64,000 nucleotides of DNA from Pseudomonas sp. Gutcm_11s (GTDB lineage Bacteria > Pseudomonadota > Gammaproteobacteria > Pseudomonadales > Pseudomonadaceae): the NCBI RefSeq assembly GCF_028649395.1, contig NZ_JAQSUW010000009.1, forward strand, positions 17,989 to 81,988. The letters run 5' to 3'. A model generated the notes under the pieces. The model searched no databases. It saw nothing but the letters and a program-made list of their open reading frames with translations, and had not been told where the DNA came from. Shown one piece after another: positions 36,829-46,222 of the stretch (within the stretch, counting starts at the first letter, position 1; each line of letters opens with the position of its first letter). The translations under genes were made by a program, and so were the position numbers.

Positions 36829-37704
36829 GTGAACTTGCCTCCGCACTCGCGCCCCGGTCTGGGCATTCTGTTGATCCTCGCCGCCGGTCTGTTGCTGTCT
36901 ACTCAGGATGCACTGGCCAAGACCCTGACCAGTACCTATCCACTGTTGCTGGTGGTGTGGTTCCGCTATCTGGCTCAGACCCTGTTGATGACCGCGCTGT
37001 TCGCCCCGCGCATGGGCCGCGGCCTGCTGCGTACCCAGCGCCCGTTGTTGCAGCTGGCGCGCGGCCTCAGCCTGGTCGGCGTGACCCTGTTGTTCTACGG
37101 TGGCCTGCGCTACATCCCGCTGGGCGAGGCGACGGCGGTGATCTTCCTCGCGCCGCTGGTGGTCGTGGTGCTCTCGGTGCTGTGGCTGAAGGAGTCGGTG
37201 GGGCGCGGCGTGTGGCTGTCCATTGGCGGCAGCATGCTCGGCGTACTGCTGATCGTGCGGCCGGGCGGTGCGCTGTTCACCCCGGCGATCCTGCTGCCGC
37301 TGGCGGCGGCCAGCTGCTTCGGCCTGTACCAGCTGCTGACCCGGCGCCTCAGCGCCACCGACGATCCGGCCACCAGCAACTACATCACCGCGCTGATCGG
37401 CACCCTGACTTCGGCGCTGCTGTTGCCCTGGACCTGGCAGCTACCCCAGTTGCACGACCTGCTGCTGATGGCGGCGCTCGGCGCCCTGGCCATGAGCGGG
37501 CACATGCTGCTGACCCACGCGCTGCGTTTTGCCAGTGCGGCCAGCCTGGCGCCGTTCACCTACATCCAGATTCTCACCGCCGCGCTGATCGGTGCGCTGG
37601 CCTTCAACCACCTGCCGGACGCCGGGGCGATGCTCGGCATGGCGGTGATCATCCTCAGCGGTGCGGCGCTGGCCTGGAGTCAGCGTCGCCCGCGGGAGGC
37701 GTGA
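36829..37704 (+). CDS. EamA/DMT-family transporter
   Basis: 291-aa inner-membrane protein with ten predicted helices in two EamA repeats (SLVGVTLLFYGGLRYIPLG in the first half, AHALRFASAA-type motif near the second). It starts at GTG 36829. Members export metabolites or amino acids; the substrate is not recognisable. The 3' end overlaps the convergent DUF4304 gene by 50 nt, an unusually long antisense overlap. Confidence 0.88.
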   Translation: MNLPPHSRPGLGILLILAAGLLLSTQDALAKTLTSTYPLLLVVWFRYLAQTLLMTALFAPRMGRGLLRTQRPLLQLARGLSLVGVTLLFYGGLRYIPLGEATAVIFLAPLVVVVLSVLWLKESVGRGVWLSIGGSMLGVLLIVRPGGALFTPAILLPLAAASCFGLYQLLTRRLSATDDPATSNYITALIGTLTSALLLPWTWQLPQLHDLLLMAALGALAMSGHMLLTHALRFASAASLAPFTYIQILTAALIGALAFNHLPDAGAMLGMAVIILSGAALAWSQRRPREA

Positions 37705-38185
37705 GGGCGGTGCGCTCGGCGCGTGCCAGCGGCCACATGTGTGGGCCCAGCAGCCCGCTGGCCCAGTAGATATCCAGTTCGTTGAGGCAGATCTGCACGC
37801 CGTGCAGGATCGGCCGCGCATCGAGCAATGGCGTGGTACCGAGCAGGCATCGCCACCAGGGCAGGTCCTGGCGGAACCAGTGTTCCTCGGCCGAGGTGCC
37901 GGCGTGTGCGCGCCCCGCATCCTCGGTCCAGCCGGCAGCCATCGCGTTGGCGGCAACGGTGCGTCCGTCGATGACCAGGCCCTGCCGCGGGCAGGTGCCG
38001 TAGTTGAGGATGAAGCGCGGGCGGCGGTACTTGTCCCACTGCACCTCGAGAATCTGCAGCTGCTCGCCGACCTCGCGCCGGTAGGTCCAGAACAGGGCGT
38101 TCTGCGGCTGGTCGGCGACGAAGCCGCGGGTTTCCAGCCAGGGCAGCAGCTGCTGCCGGAGTTGCTCGCGCAGGGCGTTGGACAT
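37655..38185 (-). CDS. DUF4304 domain protein
   Basis: 176-aa cytosolic protein from ATG 38185 (GGAAG upstream). The N-terminal helix LREQLRQQLLPWLETRGF leads into an alpha/beta core with FWTYRREVGEQLQILEVQWDKY, broken here into recognisable DUF4304 features, and RFILNYGTCP. No catalytic residues are obvious. It lies 67 bp downstream of ureC on the same strand and may be at the tail of that transcript; the P. aeruginosa counterpart is the gene after ureC (PA4869). Its last 17 codons run antisense to the EamA gene. Confidence 0.8.
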   Translation of the reverse strand: MSNALREQLRQQLLPWLETRGFVADQPQNALFWTYRREVGEQLQILEVQWDKYRRPRFILNYGTCPRQGLVIDGRTVAANAMAAGWTEDAGRAHAGTSAEEHWFRQDLPWWRCLLGTTPLLDARPILHGVQICLNELDIYWASGLLGPHMWPLARAERTALTPPAGDADSRPAPHR

Positions 38186-38252
38186 GCTCGACTTCCAATA
38201 CTGAATGGCGGCAGTCAACCGCACGCACGCCCTGGCGGCAAGCGTCGAATGT

Positions 38253-39953
38253 TCAGAACAGGAAGTAGCGCTGCGCCATCGGCAGCACCTCGGCCGGTTC
38301 GCACCAGAGCAGCTGGCCGTCGGCCTTCACCTGGTAGTTCTGCGGGTCGACCTCGATGCTCGGCAGGTAGTCGTTGTGGATCAGGTCGGCCTTGGTCACC
38401 GAGCGGCAGCCTTTGACCACGCCGATCTGCTTCTGTAGGCCGAGCTGTTGCGGCACGCCTGCCTCGAATGCCGCCTGGCTGATGAAGGTCAGGCTGGTGG
38501 CGTGCAGCATGCCGGCATAGCTGCCGAACATGGGGCGGTAGTGCACCGGCTGCGGGGTGGGGATCGAGGCGTTGGCGTCGCCCATCAGGCTGGCGGCGAT
38601 GGCGCCGCCCTTGAGGATCAGGGTCGGTTTCACGCCGAAGAACGCCGGGCGCCACAGCACCAGGTCGGCGAACTTGCCGATTTCGATGGAACCGACCTCG
38701 TGGCTGATGCCGTGGGTGATTGCCGGGTTGATGGTGTACTTGGCGATGTAGCGCTTCACCCGGAAGTTGTCGTTGCCCGGGCCGTCGCCCGGAAGGGCGC
38801 CGCGCTGCTGCTTCATCTTGTCGGCGGTCTGCCAGGTGCGGGTGATCACTTCGCCCACGCGGCCCATGGCCTGGCTGTCGGAGCTGATCATGGAGAACGC
38901 GCCGAGGTCGTGCAGGATGTCTTCGGCGGCGATGGTTTCGCGGCGGATGCGGCTTTCGGCGAAGGCCACGTCCTCGGCGATGCTCGGGTCGAGGTGGTGG
39001 CAGACCATCAGCATGTCCAGGTGCTCGTCGATGGTGTTGCGGGTGAACGGCCGGGTCGGGTTGGTCGAGCTGGGCAGCACATTGGCGAAGCCGCAGGCCT
39101 TGATGATGTCCGGCGCATGACCGCCACCGGCGCCCTCGGTGTGGTAGGTGTGGATGGTGCGGTTCTTGAACGCGCCGAGGGTGGTCTCGACGAAGCCGGA
39201 TTCATTGAGGGTGTCGGTGTGGATCGCCACCTGGATGTCGTACTGGTCGGCCACGCTCAGGCAGTTGTCGATCGCCGCCGGCGTGGTGCCCCAGTCCTCG
39301 TGCAGCTTGAGGCCGATGGCGCCGGCCTTGACCTGCTCGATCAGCGGCTCGGGCAGCGAGACGTTGCCCTTGCCGGTGAAGCCGATGTTCATCGGGAAGG
39401 CGTCGGCGGCCTTGAGCATCATCGCCATGTGCCACGGCCCCGGCGTGACGGTGGTGGCGAAGGTGCCGGTGGCCGGGCCCGTGCCGCCACCGATCATGGT
39501 GGTGGTGCCGCTCATCAGGGCTTCTTCGATCTGCTGCGGGCAGATGAAGTGGATATGGGTGTCGATGCCGCCGGCGGTGAGGATCATGCCCTCGCCGGCG
39601 ATGACTTCGGTGGCGCCGCCGATGGCGATGGTCACATCGGGCTGGATGTCCGGATTACCGGCCTTGCCGATGGCGGCGATGCGTCCGCCCTTGAGGCCCA
39701 CATCAGCCTTGACGATGCCCCAGTGGTCGATGATCAGCGCGTTGGTGATCACCGTGTCGACCACGTCGGCGGCGCACAGCTGACTCTGGCCCATGCCGTC
39801 GCGGATGACCTTGCCGCCGCCGAACTTCACCTCGTCGCCGTAGGTGGTGAAGTCCTGCTCCACCTCGACCCACAGATTGGTATCGGCCAGGCGCACCTTG
39901 TCGCCGACGGTGGGGCCGAACATGTCGGCATAGGCTTGGCGGGAAATCTTCAT
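38253..39953 (-). CDS. ureC: Urease alpha subunit
   Basis: Catalytic subunit of the nickel enzyme that splits urea to ammonia and carbamate. The 566-aa product starts at ATG 39953 (AGGAAG upstream; an in-frame GTG two codons earlier is less likely). It has nickel ligands in [10 protein letters not shown], the carbamylated Lys in GLKLHEDWG, the flap histidines in MVCHHLD and the end RYFLF. The 76-bp gap to ureB holds a degenerate repeat element. Accessory genes ureEFG are not in this window. Confidence 0.98.
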   Translation of the reverse strand: MKISRQAYADMFGPTVGDKVRLADTNLWVEVEQDFTTYGDEVKFGGGKVIRDGMGQSQLCAADVVDTVITNALIIDHWGIVKADVGLKGGRIAAIGKAGNPDIQPDVTIAIGGATEVIAGEGMILTAGGIDTHIHFICPQQIEEALMSGTTTMIGGGTGPATGTFATTVTPGPWHMAMMLKAADAFPMNIGFTGKGNVSLPEPLIEQVKAGAIGLKLHEDWGTTPAAIDNCLSVADQYDIQVAIHTDTLNESGFVETTLGAFKNRTIHTYHTEGAGGGHAPDIIKACGFANVLPSSTNPTRPFTRNTIDEHLDMLMVCHHLDPSIAEDVAFAESRIRRETIAAEDILHDLGAFSMISSDSQAMGRVGEVITRTWQTADKMKQQRGALPGDGPGNDNFRVKRYIAKYTINPAITHGISHEVGSIEIGKFADLVLWRPAFFGVKPTLILKGGAIAASLMGDANASIPTPQPVHYRPMFGSYAGMLHATSLTFISQAAFEAGVPQQLGLQKQIGVVKGCRSVTKADLIHNDYLPSIEVDPQNYQVKADGQLLWCEPAEVLPMAQRYFLF

Positions 39954-39973
39954 CGGCACTTCCTGTATTCGTT

Positions 39974-40020
39974 GTTCGTTCCCAGGCTCGGCGTGGGAAT
40001 GCAGTTGGCGACGCTCGGCG
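39974..40020. repeat. Degenerate copy of the GTTCCCACGC repeat element
   Basis: Contains TTCCCA (39979-39984) and its complement TGGGAA (39994-39999) around GGCTCGGCG, followed by GACGCTCGGCG (40010-40020). Both motifs are shared with the full element at 63159-63264. It sits between ureB and ureC, so it would be transcribed within the urease mRNA. Confidence 0.6.
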
Positions 40021-40029
40021 GTGTCGCTA

Positions 40030-40335
40030 TCAGAGCTTGCCCATCACCCGCCCGGCGAAGCCGTAGACGCTGCGCCCGCCGGCCAGCTCGACCAGCTCCA
40101 CCTCGCGCGACTGACCCGGCTCGAAACGCACCGCGGTGCCGGCCGGAATGTTCAGGCGCATGCCTCGCGTGGCCGCGCGGTCGAAGCTCAGCGCGTCGTT
40201 GGTCTCGAAGAAGTGAAAGTGCGAGCCGACCTGGATCGGCCGGTCGCCGCTGTTGGCCACGGTCACGCTAAGGGTACGGCGGCCGACGTTGAGTTCGATC
40301 TCGCCATCCTGGATCTGGTATTCGCCGGGGATCAT
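40030..40335 (-). CDS. ureB: Urease beta subunit
   Basis: 101-aa structural subunit beginning [16 protein letters not shown], with the conserved [28 protein letters not shown] and [12 protein letters not shown] blocks. It assembles with UreA and UreC into the (alpha-beta-gamma) trimer in the cytosol. Its ATG overlaps the stop of the acetyltransferase gene by 4 nt. Confidence 0.97.
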   Translation of the reverse strand: MIPGEYQIQDGEIELNVGRRTLSVTVANSGDRPIQVGSHFHFFETNDALSFDRAATRGMRLNIPAGTAVRFEPGQSREVELVELAGGRSVYGFAGRVMGKL

Positions 40336-40850
40336 GGTGCGCTGCGCTCCGGGGTGAGGGTCAGTTGCATGAAGGTCAGGTCCAGCCAGCGGCCGAACTT
40401 GCGGCCCACCTGCGGCATCTGCCCGGTGGTGACGAAGCCGAGGCGCTCGTGCAGGCGGATTGAGGCGGCGTTGCCGCTCTCGATGGCGGCGACCATCACA
40501 TGCTTGCCGCAGGCCTTGGCGCGTTCGATCAGCGCCGCCATCAGCTGCGGGCCGAGGCCATTGCCGCGCTGGTCGGCGCGCACGTAGACCGAGTGCTCGA
40601 CGGTGTTGCAGAAGCCGTCGAAGGGGCGCCAGTCGCCGAACGAGGCGTAGCCGACCACCTCGCTGTCGGCGTTCTCGACCACCAGCACCGGGTAGCCCTG
40701 CTGGGCGCGGGCGGCGAGCCAGGCCTGGCGGTTGGCCAGGTCGACGGTGTTGTCCATCCAGATCGCGGTGGTGTTGAGTACCGCGTCGTTGAAGATGTCA
40801 CGCAGGGCCGGCAGGTCGGCCGCCACTGCATCGCGAATGATCAGGCTCAT
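40332..40850 (-). CDS. mddA: GNAT N-acetyltransferase (PA4866/MddA-type)
   Basis: 172-aa GCN5-family enzyme closely resembling P. aeruginosa PA4866, which acetylates methionine sulfoximine and methionine sulfone and resembles phosphinothricin acetyltransferases. The acetyl-CoA loop is in [27 protein letters not shown] and [23 protein letters not shown] (the latter split over about residues 118-140) are family hallmarks. It is embedded between ureA and ureB with 3-4 nt junctions, as in P. aeruginosa, so it is co-expressed with urease. The symbol follows the P. aeruginosa orthologue. Confidence 0.88.
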   Translation of the reverse strand: MSLIIRDAVAADLPALRDIFNDAVLNTTAIWMDNTVDLANRQAWLAARAQQGYPVLVVENADSEVVGYASFGDWRPFDGFCNTVEHSVYVRADQRGNGLGPQLMAALIERAKACGKHVMVAAIESGNAASIRLHERLGFVTTGQMPQVGRKFGRWLDLTFMQLTLTPERSAP

Positions 40851-40853
40851 GGT

Positions 40854-41156
40854 TCAGGCAATCGGTTGGTGGACGGTCACCAGCTTGGTGCCGTCGGGGA
40901 AGGTGGCTTCGATCTGGATATCCGGGATCATCTCCGGCACGCCTTCCATCACCTGCTCGCGGCTCAGCAGGGTGGTGCCGAAATGCATCAGCTCGGCCAC
41001 GGTCTGGCCATCACGCGCGCCTTCGAGCAGGGCGGCGGAGATCAGCGCTATGGCTTCCGGGTAGTTGAGCTTGACCCCACGGGCCAGGCGGCGCTCGGCG
41101 ACCAGGCCGGCGGTGAAGATCAGCAGCTTGTCCTTTTCGCGGGGCGAAAGATCCAT
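40854..41156 (-). CDS. ureA: Urease gamma subunit
   Basis: 100-aa protein starting [16 protein letters not shown] at ATG 41156, with [21 protein letters not shown] and the C-terminal [14 protein letters not shown] typical of UreA. The open frame farther upstream is shadow within ureD. Its ATG shares a base with the ureD stop, and the acetyltransferase ATG lies 3 bp downstream. Confidence 0.97.
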   Translation of the reverse strand: MDLSPREKDKLLIFTAGLVAERRLARGVKLNYPEAIALISAALLEGARDGQTVAELMHFGTTLLSREQVMEGVPEMIPDIQIEATFPDGTKLVTVHQPIA

Positions 41157-41992
41157 CAGGTACTCCAGATTCTTGGGGGCACGGCTTCGCGGCCGAGCAG
41201 GGCAGGGCGCAACAGGCGCCAGAGTTCGATCAGCCAGGCGCGGGCGTGCAGGGCCTCGCCGGCCAGGCAGCGGGCCACCAGCAGGCCCGGCAGCTGAGTC
41301 AGGTCGCCACGACCTGCACAGGGCAGTTCGCGGCAGCGTTCGAGCAGTTCGGCATCGATCTCGCCGCTGACCAGCAGGGTGGCGAACACCGGCTGGCCGG
41401 CCAGGCCGATGGGCGAGTCGAGCAGGCCGTCGCCGCCGTCGATGCGCTGGCGTTCGTGCCACAGCGGGCGGCCGTCACGCCGGATGTCCAGGCGCGCCTG
41501 GAAGTGGCCCTCGTCGAAGCGCTCGGCGGCGGCGGGGCGGCCGAGGGCGACGATGTCCCAGTAGAACAGGCGAGCGTTGCCGTGCAGGTCGATGCGCGTG
41601 CTCAGCTCGGCGCGTGCGCCGGAGTAGACGATGGTTTCCTGCGGTAGCCATTCCAGGGTGGCGCCGGGCTGCACGCGCAGCTCCAGGGTCTGTCTGGCGC
41701 TGCTGGCGGCGCGGTACCACTTGGCCGCACCGGGGCTGGTCAGCTGGGCCCAGGCCCGTTCGCCAACCTCGACCGAGATGTCCAGGGTATCGCCGCCGGC
41801 GATGCCGCCGGGCGGGTGCACGATGATGTGCTGGCAGACCTGCGGGCCCTCGGCGTGCAGGTGCTTCTGCACGCGCAGCGGGCCCAGGTGGCGGCGCAGT
41901 ACCGGGCGCGTCCAGTCCTGCTGGCGGGCATAGGCCAGCTCCAGTTCGGCGTGCCAGGCGGGGGTGAATATCGCGGGCTGAGCGGCAGTCAT
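41156..41992 (-). CDS. ureD: Urease accessory protein UreD
   Basis: 278-aa chaperone required, with UreF and UreG, to deliver nickel and carbamylate the active-site lysine. It has the N-terminal [28 protein letters not shown] and [13 protein letters not shown] motifs of UreD. First gene of ureDA-mddA-ureBC; the promoter should lie in the 54-bp gap behind it or within the AraC gene end. No clear sigma-54 site is seen there. Confidence 0.95.
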   Translation of the reverse strand: MTAAQPAIFTPAWHAELELAYARQQDWTRPVLRRHLGPLRVQKHLHAEGPQVCQHIIVHPPGGIAGGDTLDISVEVGERAWAQLTSPGAAKWYRAASSARQTLELRVQPGATLEWLPQETIVYSGARAELSTRIDLHGNARLFYWDIVALGRPAAAERFDEGHFQARLDIRRDGRPLWHERQRIDGGDGLLDSPIGLAGQPVFATLLVSGEIDAELLERCRELPCAGRGDLTQLPGLLVARCLAGEALHARAWLIELWRLLRPALLGREAVPPRIWST

Positions 41993-42046
41993 CCAAAGGT
42001 TCCAGCGTGGGCGCGTGGGGCGCCAGTGTAGCGTGCGAGCATGGGG

Positions 42047-43096
42047 TCAGGCCGTACTCATCTGTAGCCATTGCCGTGGGCTGGTGTCGAACCAGCGGCG
42101 GAAGGCGCGGGAGAAGGCGCTGGTCTCGGAGTAGCCGAGCAGCGGCGCCAGTTCGCTGACCGGCAGGCGCCGGCGCAGGTAGTGCAGGGCCAGTTCGCGA
42201 CGCACCTGATCGATTAGCGCCGAAAAGCACAGGTTCTGTTCGCGCAGGCGGCGCTGCAGCGCTGCCGGGGTCAGGCCGAGGTGCGCGGCGATCTGCTCCA
42301 GCGCCGGTTCACCCAGCGGTAGGGCGTCGCGCACCAGGCCGCGGGCCTGATCGACCAGGCACTGCTGGTGCTGCTGGCCGCCGAGGCGGGCGATGGCGTC
42401 CTGCACCAGCATCAGCAGCACCGGGTCGCGCTCGGGCATCAGTTGTCCGGCGAGGTCGCGCTTGGGAATCAGCAGGGCGTTGCAGGGCTGGGCGAACAGC
42501 ACCGGTGCATCGAACGCCTGCTGGTGCTCGCGCCAGCCTTCCGGCCGCGCGTGCTCGAACAGCACGGCGCGCGGTGCCCAGGTCGGGCCCAGCACATGAC
42601 GCACCAGGTTCAGCGCCATGCCCATGGTCAGCTCGGCGTCCTGGCGTCTGTCGAGGATCGCCGGGTGGCGCACCTGGTAGTCGAAGCGGTAGCACTCGCC
42701 GATATCCACCAGGCGGATCAGCGTGTCGTGCTGGTGATAGGGGAAGGCGCGGGCGAAGTTCTGCAGCGCCTGCTCCAGGCTGTCCGAGCACAGCCCGACA
42801 TAGCCGAGCAGACCGAGGGCGCGCGGCTGGAACTGCTGGCCGTAGCGCAGGCCGAAGTTGTCGCAGCCCGATTGGGCGGCCGCTTCCTCCAGCACCTTGC
42901 AGTAGTTGCTCAGGCTCAGGCTCAGCGTCGGGTGCAGCAGCAGGTCGGGGTCGATGCCGGCCACGCCGAAGACCCGCTCGGCATCGCCACCCTGCAGGCC
43001 GATGAAACGATCCAGTCCGCTGGCGGCGGCCGACAGCACGCCGAGATTGCTCGGGGCGTCGGTCATGGCCAGCGGATGAGGGATGTTCAGCGACAT
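42047..43096 (-). CDS. AraC-family regulator with arabinose-binding-like N-domain
   Basis: 349 aa. The N-terminal 'Arabinose_bd' domain (SNYCKVLEEAAAQSGCDNFG, then RALGLLGYVGLCSDSLEQAL) precedes a C-terminal pair of HTHs (LEQIAAHLGLTPAALQRRLRE and PVSELAPLLGYSETSAFSRAFR) ending SPRQWL. This architecture is common in amino-acid and amine catabolic regulators of Pseudomonas. It is divergent from the ethanolamine permease across a 299-bp gap, so it is the likely activator of the eut block. The effector is inferred from context only. Confidence 0.88.
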   Translation of the reverse strand: MSLNIPHPLAMTDAPSNLGVLSAAASGLDRFIGLQGGDAERVFGVAGIDPDLLLHPTLSLSLSNYCKVLEEAAAQSGCDNFGLRYGQQFQPRALGLLGYVGLCSDSLEQALQNFARAFPYHQHDTLIRLVDIGECYRFDYQVRHPAILDRRQDAELTMGMALNLVRHVLGPTWAPRAVLFEHARPEGWREHQQAFDAPVLFAQPCNALLIPKRDLAGQLMPERDPVLLMLVQDAIARLGGQQHQQCLVDQARGLVRDALPLGEPALEQIAAHLGLTPAALQRRLREQNLCFSALIDQVRRELALHYLRRRLPVSELAPLLGYSETSAFSRAFRRWFDTSPRQWLQMSTA

Positions 43097-43395
43097 GGAC
43101 GGTGCGCATCAGAGAGATAGGTAACGTTTAGCAATACTCATGCCCCCTCGGCGAAGGCTCTAGATGAGCAAGTTGATCGCCTGATCAGAATGGTTGTGCA
43201 TTGCCTTGGGGCGGGTGCTCGACGAAATGCACTCATGTGGCGCAAAGCCCGCCGCAGAGCGGCTTGCAGGCCGCCAGACGAGTTGACTCTGCAGCCGTGC
43301 GCGGACTTTGCAAGGTCAAGTCTCGGCCGGGGTTGGCTGGATATCCTCGCCAAGCGATCGACGTCTGACGTGGCTCTCACATCGAGGAATTGGCA

Positions 43396-44760
43396 ATGAC
43401 AACAACGAAACTGAAACCGACCCTCGGCACCCTGCACCTGTGGGGCATCGCCGTGGGTCTGGTGATTTCCGGGGAATATTTTGGCTGGAGCTATGGCTGG
43501 GGCGTGGCGGGTACGCTGGGCTTCCTGGTCACCACGCTGATGGTGGCGGCGATGTACAGCTGCTTCATCTTCAGCTTCACCGAACTCACTACCGCAATAC
43601 CGCACGCCGGTGGGCCCTTCGCCTACAGCCGCCGTGCCTTCGGCCCCACCGGCGGGATGATCGCCGGCATGGCCACCCTGATCGAATTCGTCTTCGCTCC
43701 GCCGGCCATCGCCATGGCCATCGGCGCCTACCTCAACGTGCAGTTCCCCGGGCTCGACCCGAAACTGGCGGCGGTCGGTGCCTACCTCATCTTCATGACC
43801 CTCAACATCCTCGGCGTCAGCATCGCCGCCACCTTCGAACTGGTGGTCACCGTGCTGGCGGTCGCCGAGTTGCTGGTGTTCATGGGCGTGGTGGCGCCGG
43901 GCTTCAGCTTCAGCAACTTCGTGCTCAACGGCTGGGCCGGTAGCGACGTGTTCGGCATGCCGGCCATCGCCGGTATCTTCGCCGCGATTCCGTTCGCCAT
44001 CTGGTTCTTCCTCGCCATCGAGGGCGCGGCCATGGCCGCCGAGGAAGCCAAGGACCCGAAACGCACCATCCCGCGGGCCTATATCGCCGGCATCCTGACC
44101 CTGGTGTTCCTGGCCATGGGCGTGATGGTGATGGCCGGTGGCGTGGGAGACTGGAAGGCCCTGTCCGGCATCAACGACCCGCTGCCGCAGGCGATGAAGG
44201 CCGTGGTCGGCGAGAACTCCGGCTGGCTGCACATGCTGGTGTGGATCGGTCTGTTCGGCCTGGTGGCCAGCTTCCACGGCATCATCCTCGGCTACTCCCG
44301 GCAGTTCTTCGCCCTGGCTCGCGCAGGCTACCTGCCGCCGGCCCTGGCCAAGTTGTCGCGCTTCCACACTCCGCACCGCGCGATCATCGCCGGTGGCCTG
44401 GTCGGTATCGCGGCGATCTACAGCGACGGCCTGATCGCCCTGCAGGGCATGAGCCTGACTGCGGCGATGATCACCATGAGCGTGTTCGGCGCCATCGTCA
44501 TGTACATCATGAGCATGCTCAGCCTGTTCAAGCTGCGGAAGAGCGAGCCGAACCTGGAGCGCACCTTCAAGGCGCCGGGCTACCCGGTGGTGCCGGGCAT
44601 CGCCCTGGTCCTGGCGCTGGTGTGCCTGGCCGCGATGATCTGGTTCAACGGCACCATCGCCCTGTTGTTCCTCGGCCTGATGAGCATCGGCATGGTGTAC
44701 TTCCTGCTGACCGGCGCCCAGCGCGACGCCGTGCCGGCCGACGCTCTGCTGCAACCGTAA
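43396..44760 (+). CDS. Ethanolamine permease (APC family)
   Basis: 454-aa inner-membrane permease from ATG 43396, with GAGGAA six nt upstream; an in-frame TTG two codons earlier is less likely. About 12 helices, beginning GTLHLWGIAVGLVISGEYFG, the motif typical of ethanolamine permeases (eat), and including FFLAIEGAAMAAEEAKDPKR. It lies directly ahead of eutB and eutC, supporting ethanolamine as substrate. Equivalent to PA4023 in role. Confidence 0.93.
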   Translation: MTTTKLKPTLGTLHLWGIAVGLVISGEYFGWSYGWGVAGTLGFLVTTLMVAAMYSCFIFSFTELTTAIPHAGGPFAYSRRAFGPTGGMIAGMATLIEFVFAPPAIAMAIGAYLNVQFPGLDPKLAAVGAYLIFMTLNILGVSIAATFELVVTVLAVAELLVFMGVVAPGFSFSNFVLNGWAGSDVFGMPAIAGIFAAIPFAIWFFLAIEGAAMAAEEAKDPKRTIPRAYIAGILTLVFLAMGVMVMAGGVGDWKALSGINDPLPQAMKAVVGENSGWLHMLVWIGLFGLVASFHGIILGYSRQFFALARAGYLPPALAKLSRFHTPHRAIIAGGLVGIAAIYSDGLIALQGMSLTAAMITMSVFGAIVMYIMSMLSLFKLRKSEPNLERTFKAPGYPVVPGIALVLALVCLAAMIWFNGTIALLFLGLMSIGMVYFLLTGAQRDAVPADALLQP

Positions 44761-44768
44761 TGGCTTCA

Positions 44769-44790
44769 CGCCCGCCGGCAACGGCGGGCG
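44769..44790 (+). other. Perfect 9-bp hairpin with GCAA tetraloop before eutB
   Basis: CGCCCGCCG-GCAA-CGGCGGGCG, a GNRA-loop hairpin 8 nt after the permease stop and 7 nt before the eutB ribosome site CAGGAG (44798-44803). It is followed by CTTGTTTC, not a true T tract, so it is more likely an RNA-stability or partial-attenuation element than a full terminator. Confidence 0.8.
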
Positions 44791-44809
44791 CTTGTTTCAG
44801 GAGTACTTC

Positions 44810-46204
44810 ATGGCCACATTCGCCCATACCGTCGGCCATCACACCTGGCGCTTCGACAGCCTGCGCGAGGTCATGGCCAAGGCCAGCCCGGCGCGTTCCG
44901 GCGACTACCTGGCCGGCGTGGCCGCCAGCAGCGATGCCGAGCGTGTCGCCGCACAGATGGCTCTGGCCAACATCCCGCTCAAGCATTTTCTGAGCGATGC
45001 ACTGATTCCCTATGAAGACGACGAGATCACCCGGCTGATCATCGACAGCCACGACGCGGCGGCCTTCGCCCCGGTCGCCCACCTGACCGTCGGCGGCTTC
45101 CGCGACTGGCTGCTCGGCGAGCGCGCCGACGAGGCCAGCCTGCGCGCCCTGGCGCCGGGGCTGACGCCGGAGATGGCGGCGGCGGTGTCGAAGATCATGC
45201 GCGTGCAGGACCTGATCCTGGTGGCGCAGAAGATCCGCGTGGTCACTCGTTTTCGCAACACCATGGGCCTTCGCGGACGCATGTCCACGCGCCTGCAGCC
45301 CAACCATCCGACCGACGATCCGTCCGGCATCGCAGCCAGCATTCTCGACGGCCTGCTGTACGGCAACGGCGACGCCATGTTCGGTATCAACCCGGCCACC
45401 GACAGCCTGGGCGCGCTGACCGACCTGCTGAAGATGCTCGACGCGATCATTCAGCGCTACGAGATCCCCACCCAGGCCTGCGTGCTGACCCACGTCACCA
45501 GCTCCATCGCCGCCATCGAACGCGGTGCCCCGGTCGACCTGGTGTTCCAGTCCATCGCCGGCACCGAGGCGGCCAACGCCGGCTTCGGCATCACCCTGCA
45601 GGTGCTGCAGGAGGGCTACGAGGCCGGGCTGTCGCAGAAGCGCGGGACGCTGGGCGACAACCTGATGTACTTCGAGACCGGCCAGGGCAGCGCGCTGTCG
45701 GCCAACGCCCACCACGGCGTCGACCAGCAGACCTGCGAGGTGCGCGCCTACGCGGTGGCGCGCCACTACAAGCCGTTCCTGGTGAATACCGTGGTCGGCT
45801 TCATCGGCCCGGAGTACCTGTACAACGGCAAGCAGATCATCCGCGCCGGCCTGGAGGACCACTTCTGCGGCAAGCTGCTCGGCGTGCCGATGGGCTGCGA
45901 CATCTGCTACACCAACCACGCCGAGGCCGACCAGGACGACATGGACACCCTGCTGACCCTGCTCGGTGCGGCCGGCATCAACTTCATCATGGGCATCCCC
46001 GGTTCCGACGACGTGATGCTCAACTACCAGACCACCTCGTTCCACGATGCGCTGTACGCCCGCCAACTGCTCGGCCTGCGCCCGGCGCCGGAGTTCGAGC
46101 AGTGGCTGGAACGCATGAACATCCTGCACCAGCAGGGCGGCCGCCTGCGCCTCGGCGACCCGGTGCCACCGGCCTTCCGCAATGCCCTGGCGCAACTCGC
46201 CTAG
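44810..46204 (+). CDS. eutB: Ethanolamine ammonia-lyase large subunit
   Basis: Adenosylcobalamin-dependent lyase converting ethanolamine to acetaldehyde and ammonia. The 464-aa product starts MATFAHTVGHHTWRF at ATG 44810 (CAGGAG six nt upstream); the longer in-frame start lacks a ribosome site. It has the barrel motifs RLQPNHPTDDPSGIAASILD, broken here at about residues 161-182, SIAGTEAANAGFG and MGIPGSDDVMLNYQT. It pairs with eutC 18 bp downstream. Confidence 0.97.
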   Translation: MATFAHTVGHHTWRFDSLREVMAKASPARSGDYLAGVAASSDAERVAAQMALANIPLKHFLSDALIPYEDDEITRLIIDSHDAAAFAPVAHLTVGGFRDWLLGERADEASLRALAPGLTPEMAAAVSKIMRVQDLILVAQKIRVVTRFRNTMGLRGRMSTRLQPNHPTDDPSGIAASILDGLLYGNGDAMFGINPATDSLGALTDLLKMLDAIIQRYEIPTQACVLTHVTSSIAAIERGAPVDLVFQSIAGTEAANAGFGITLQVLQEGYEAGLSQKRGTLGDNLMYFETGQGSALSANAHHGVDQQTCEVRAYAVARHYKPFLVNTVVGFIGPEYLYNGKQIIRAGLEDHFCGKLLGVPMGCDICYTNHAEADQDDMDTLLTLLGAAGINFIMGIPGSDDVMLNYQTTSFHDALYARQLLGLRPAPEFEQWLERMNILHQQGGRLRLGDPVPPAFRNALAQLA

Positions 46205-46222
46205 TTCTTCTCGCAGGTCCGC

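Noticed and set aside
38448..40271. 607-codon plus-strand open frame over the urease genes
   Set aside because: Antisense to ureC and ureB, which carry all diagnostic urease motifs.
43097..43395. Cobalamin riboswitch or sigma-54 promoter ahead of the ethanolamine permease
   Set aside because: No B12-box-like conserved core or stem set was seen, and TGGCGCAAAGCCCGCC has the right GG/GC spacing but a poor -12 box. I see no other feature in this gap.
44645..46195. 516-codon minus-strand open frame
   Set aside because: Antisense to eutB, whose sequence matches the ammonia-lyase large subunit throughout.
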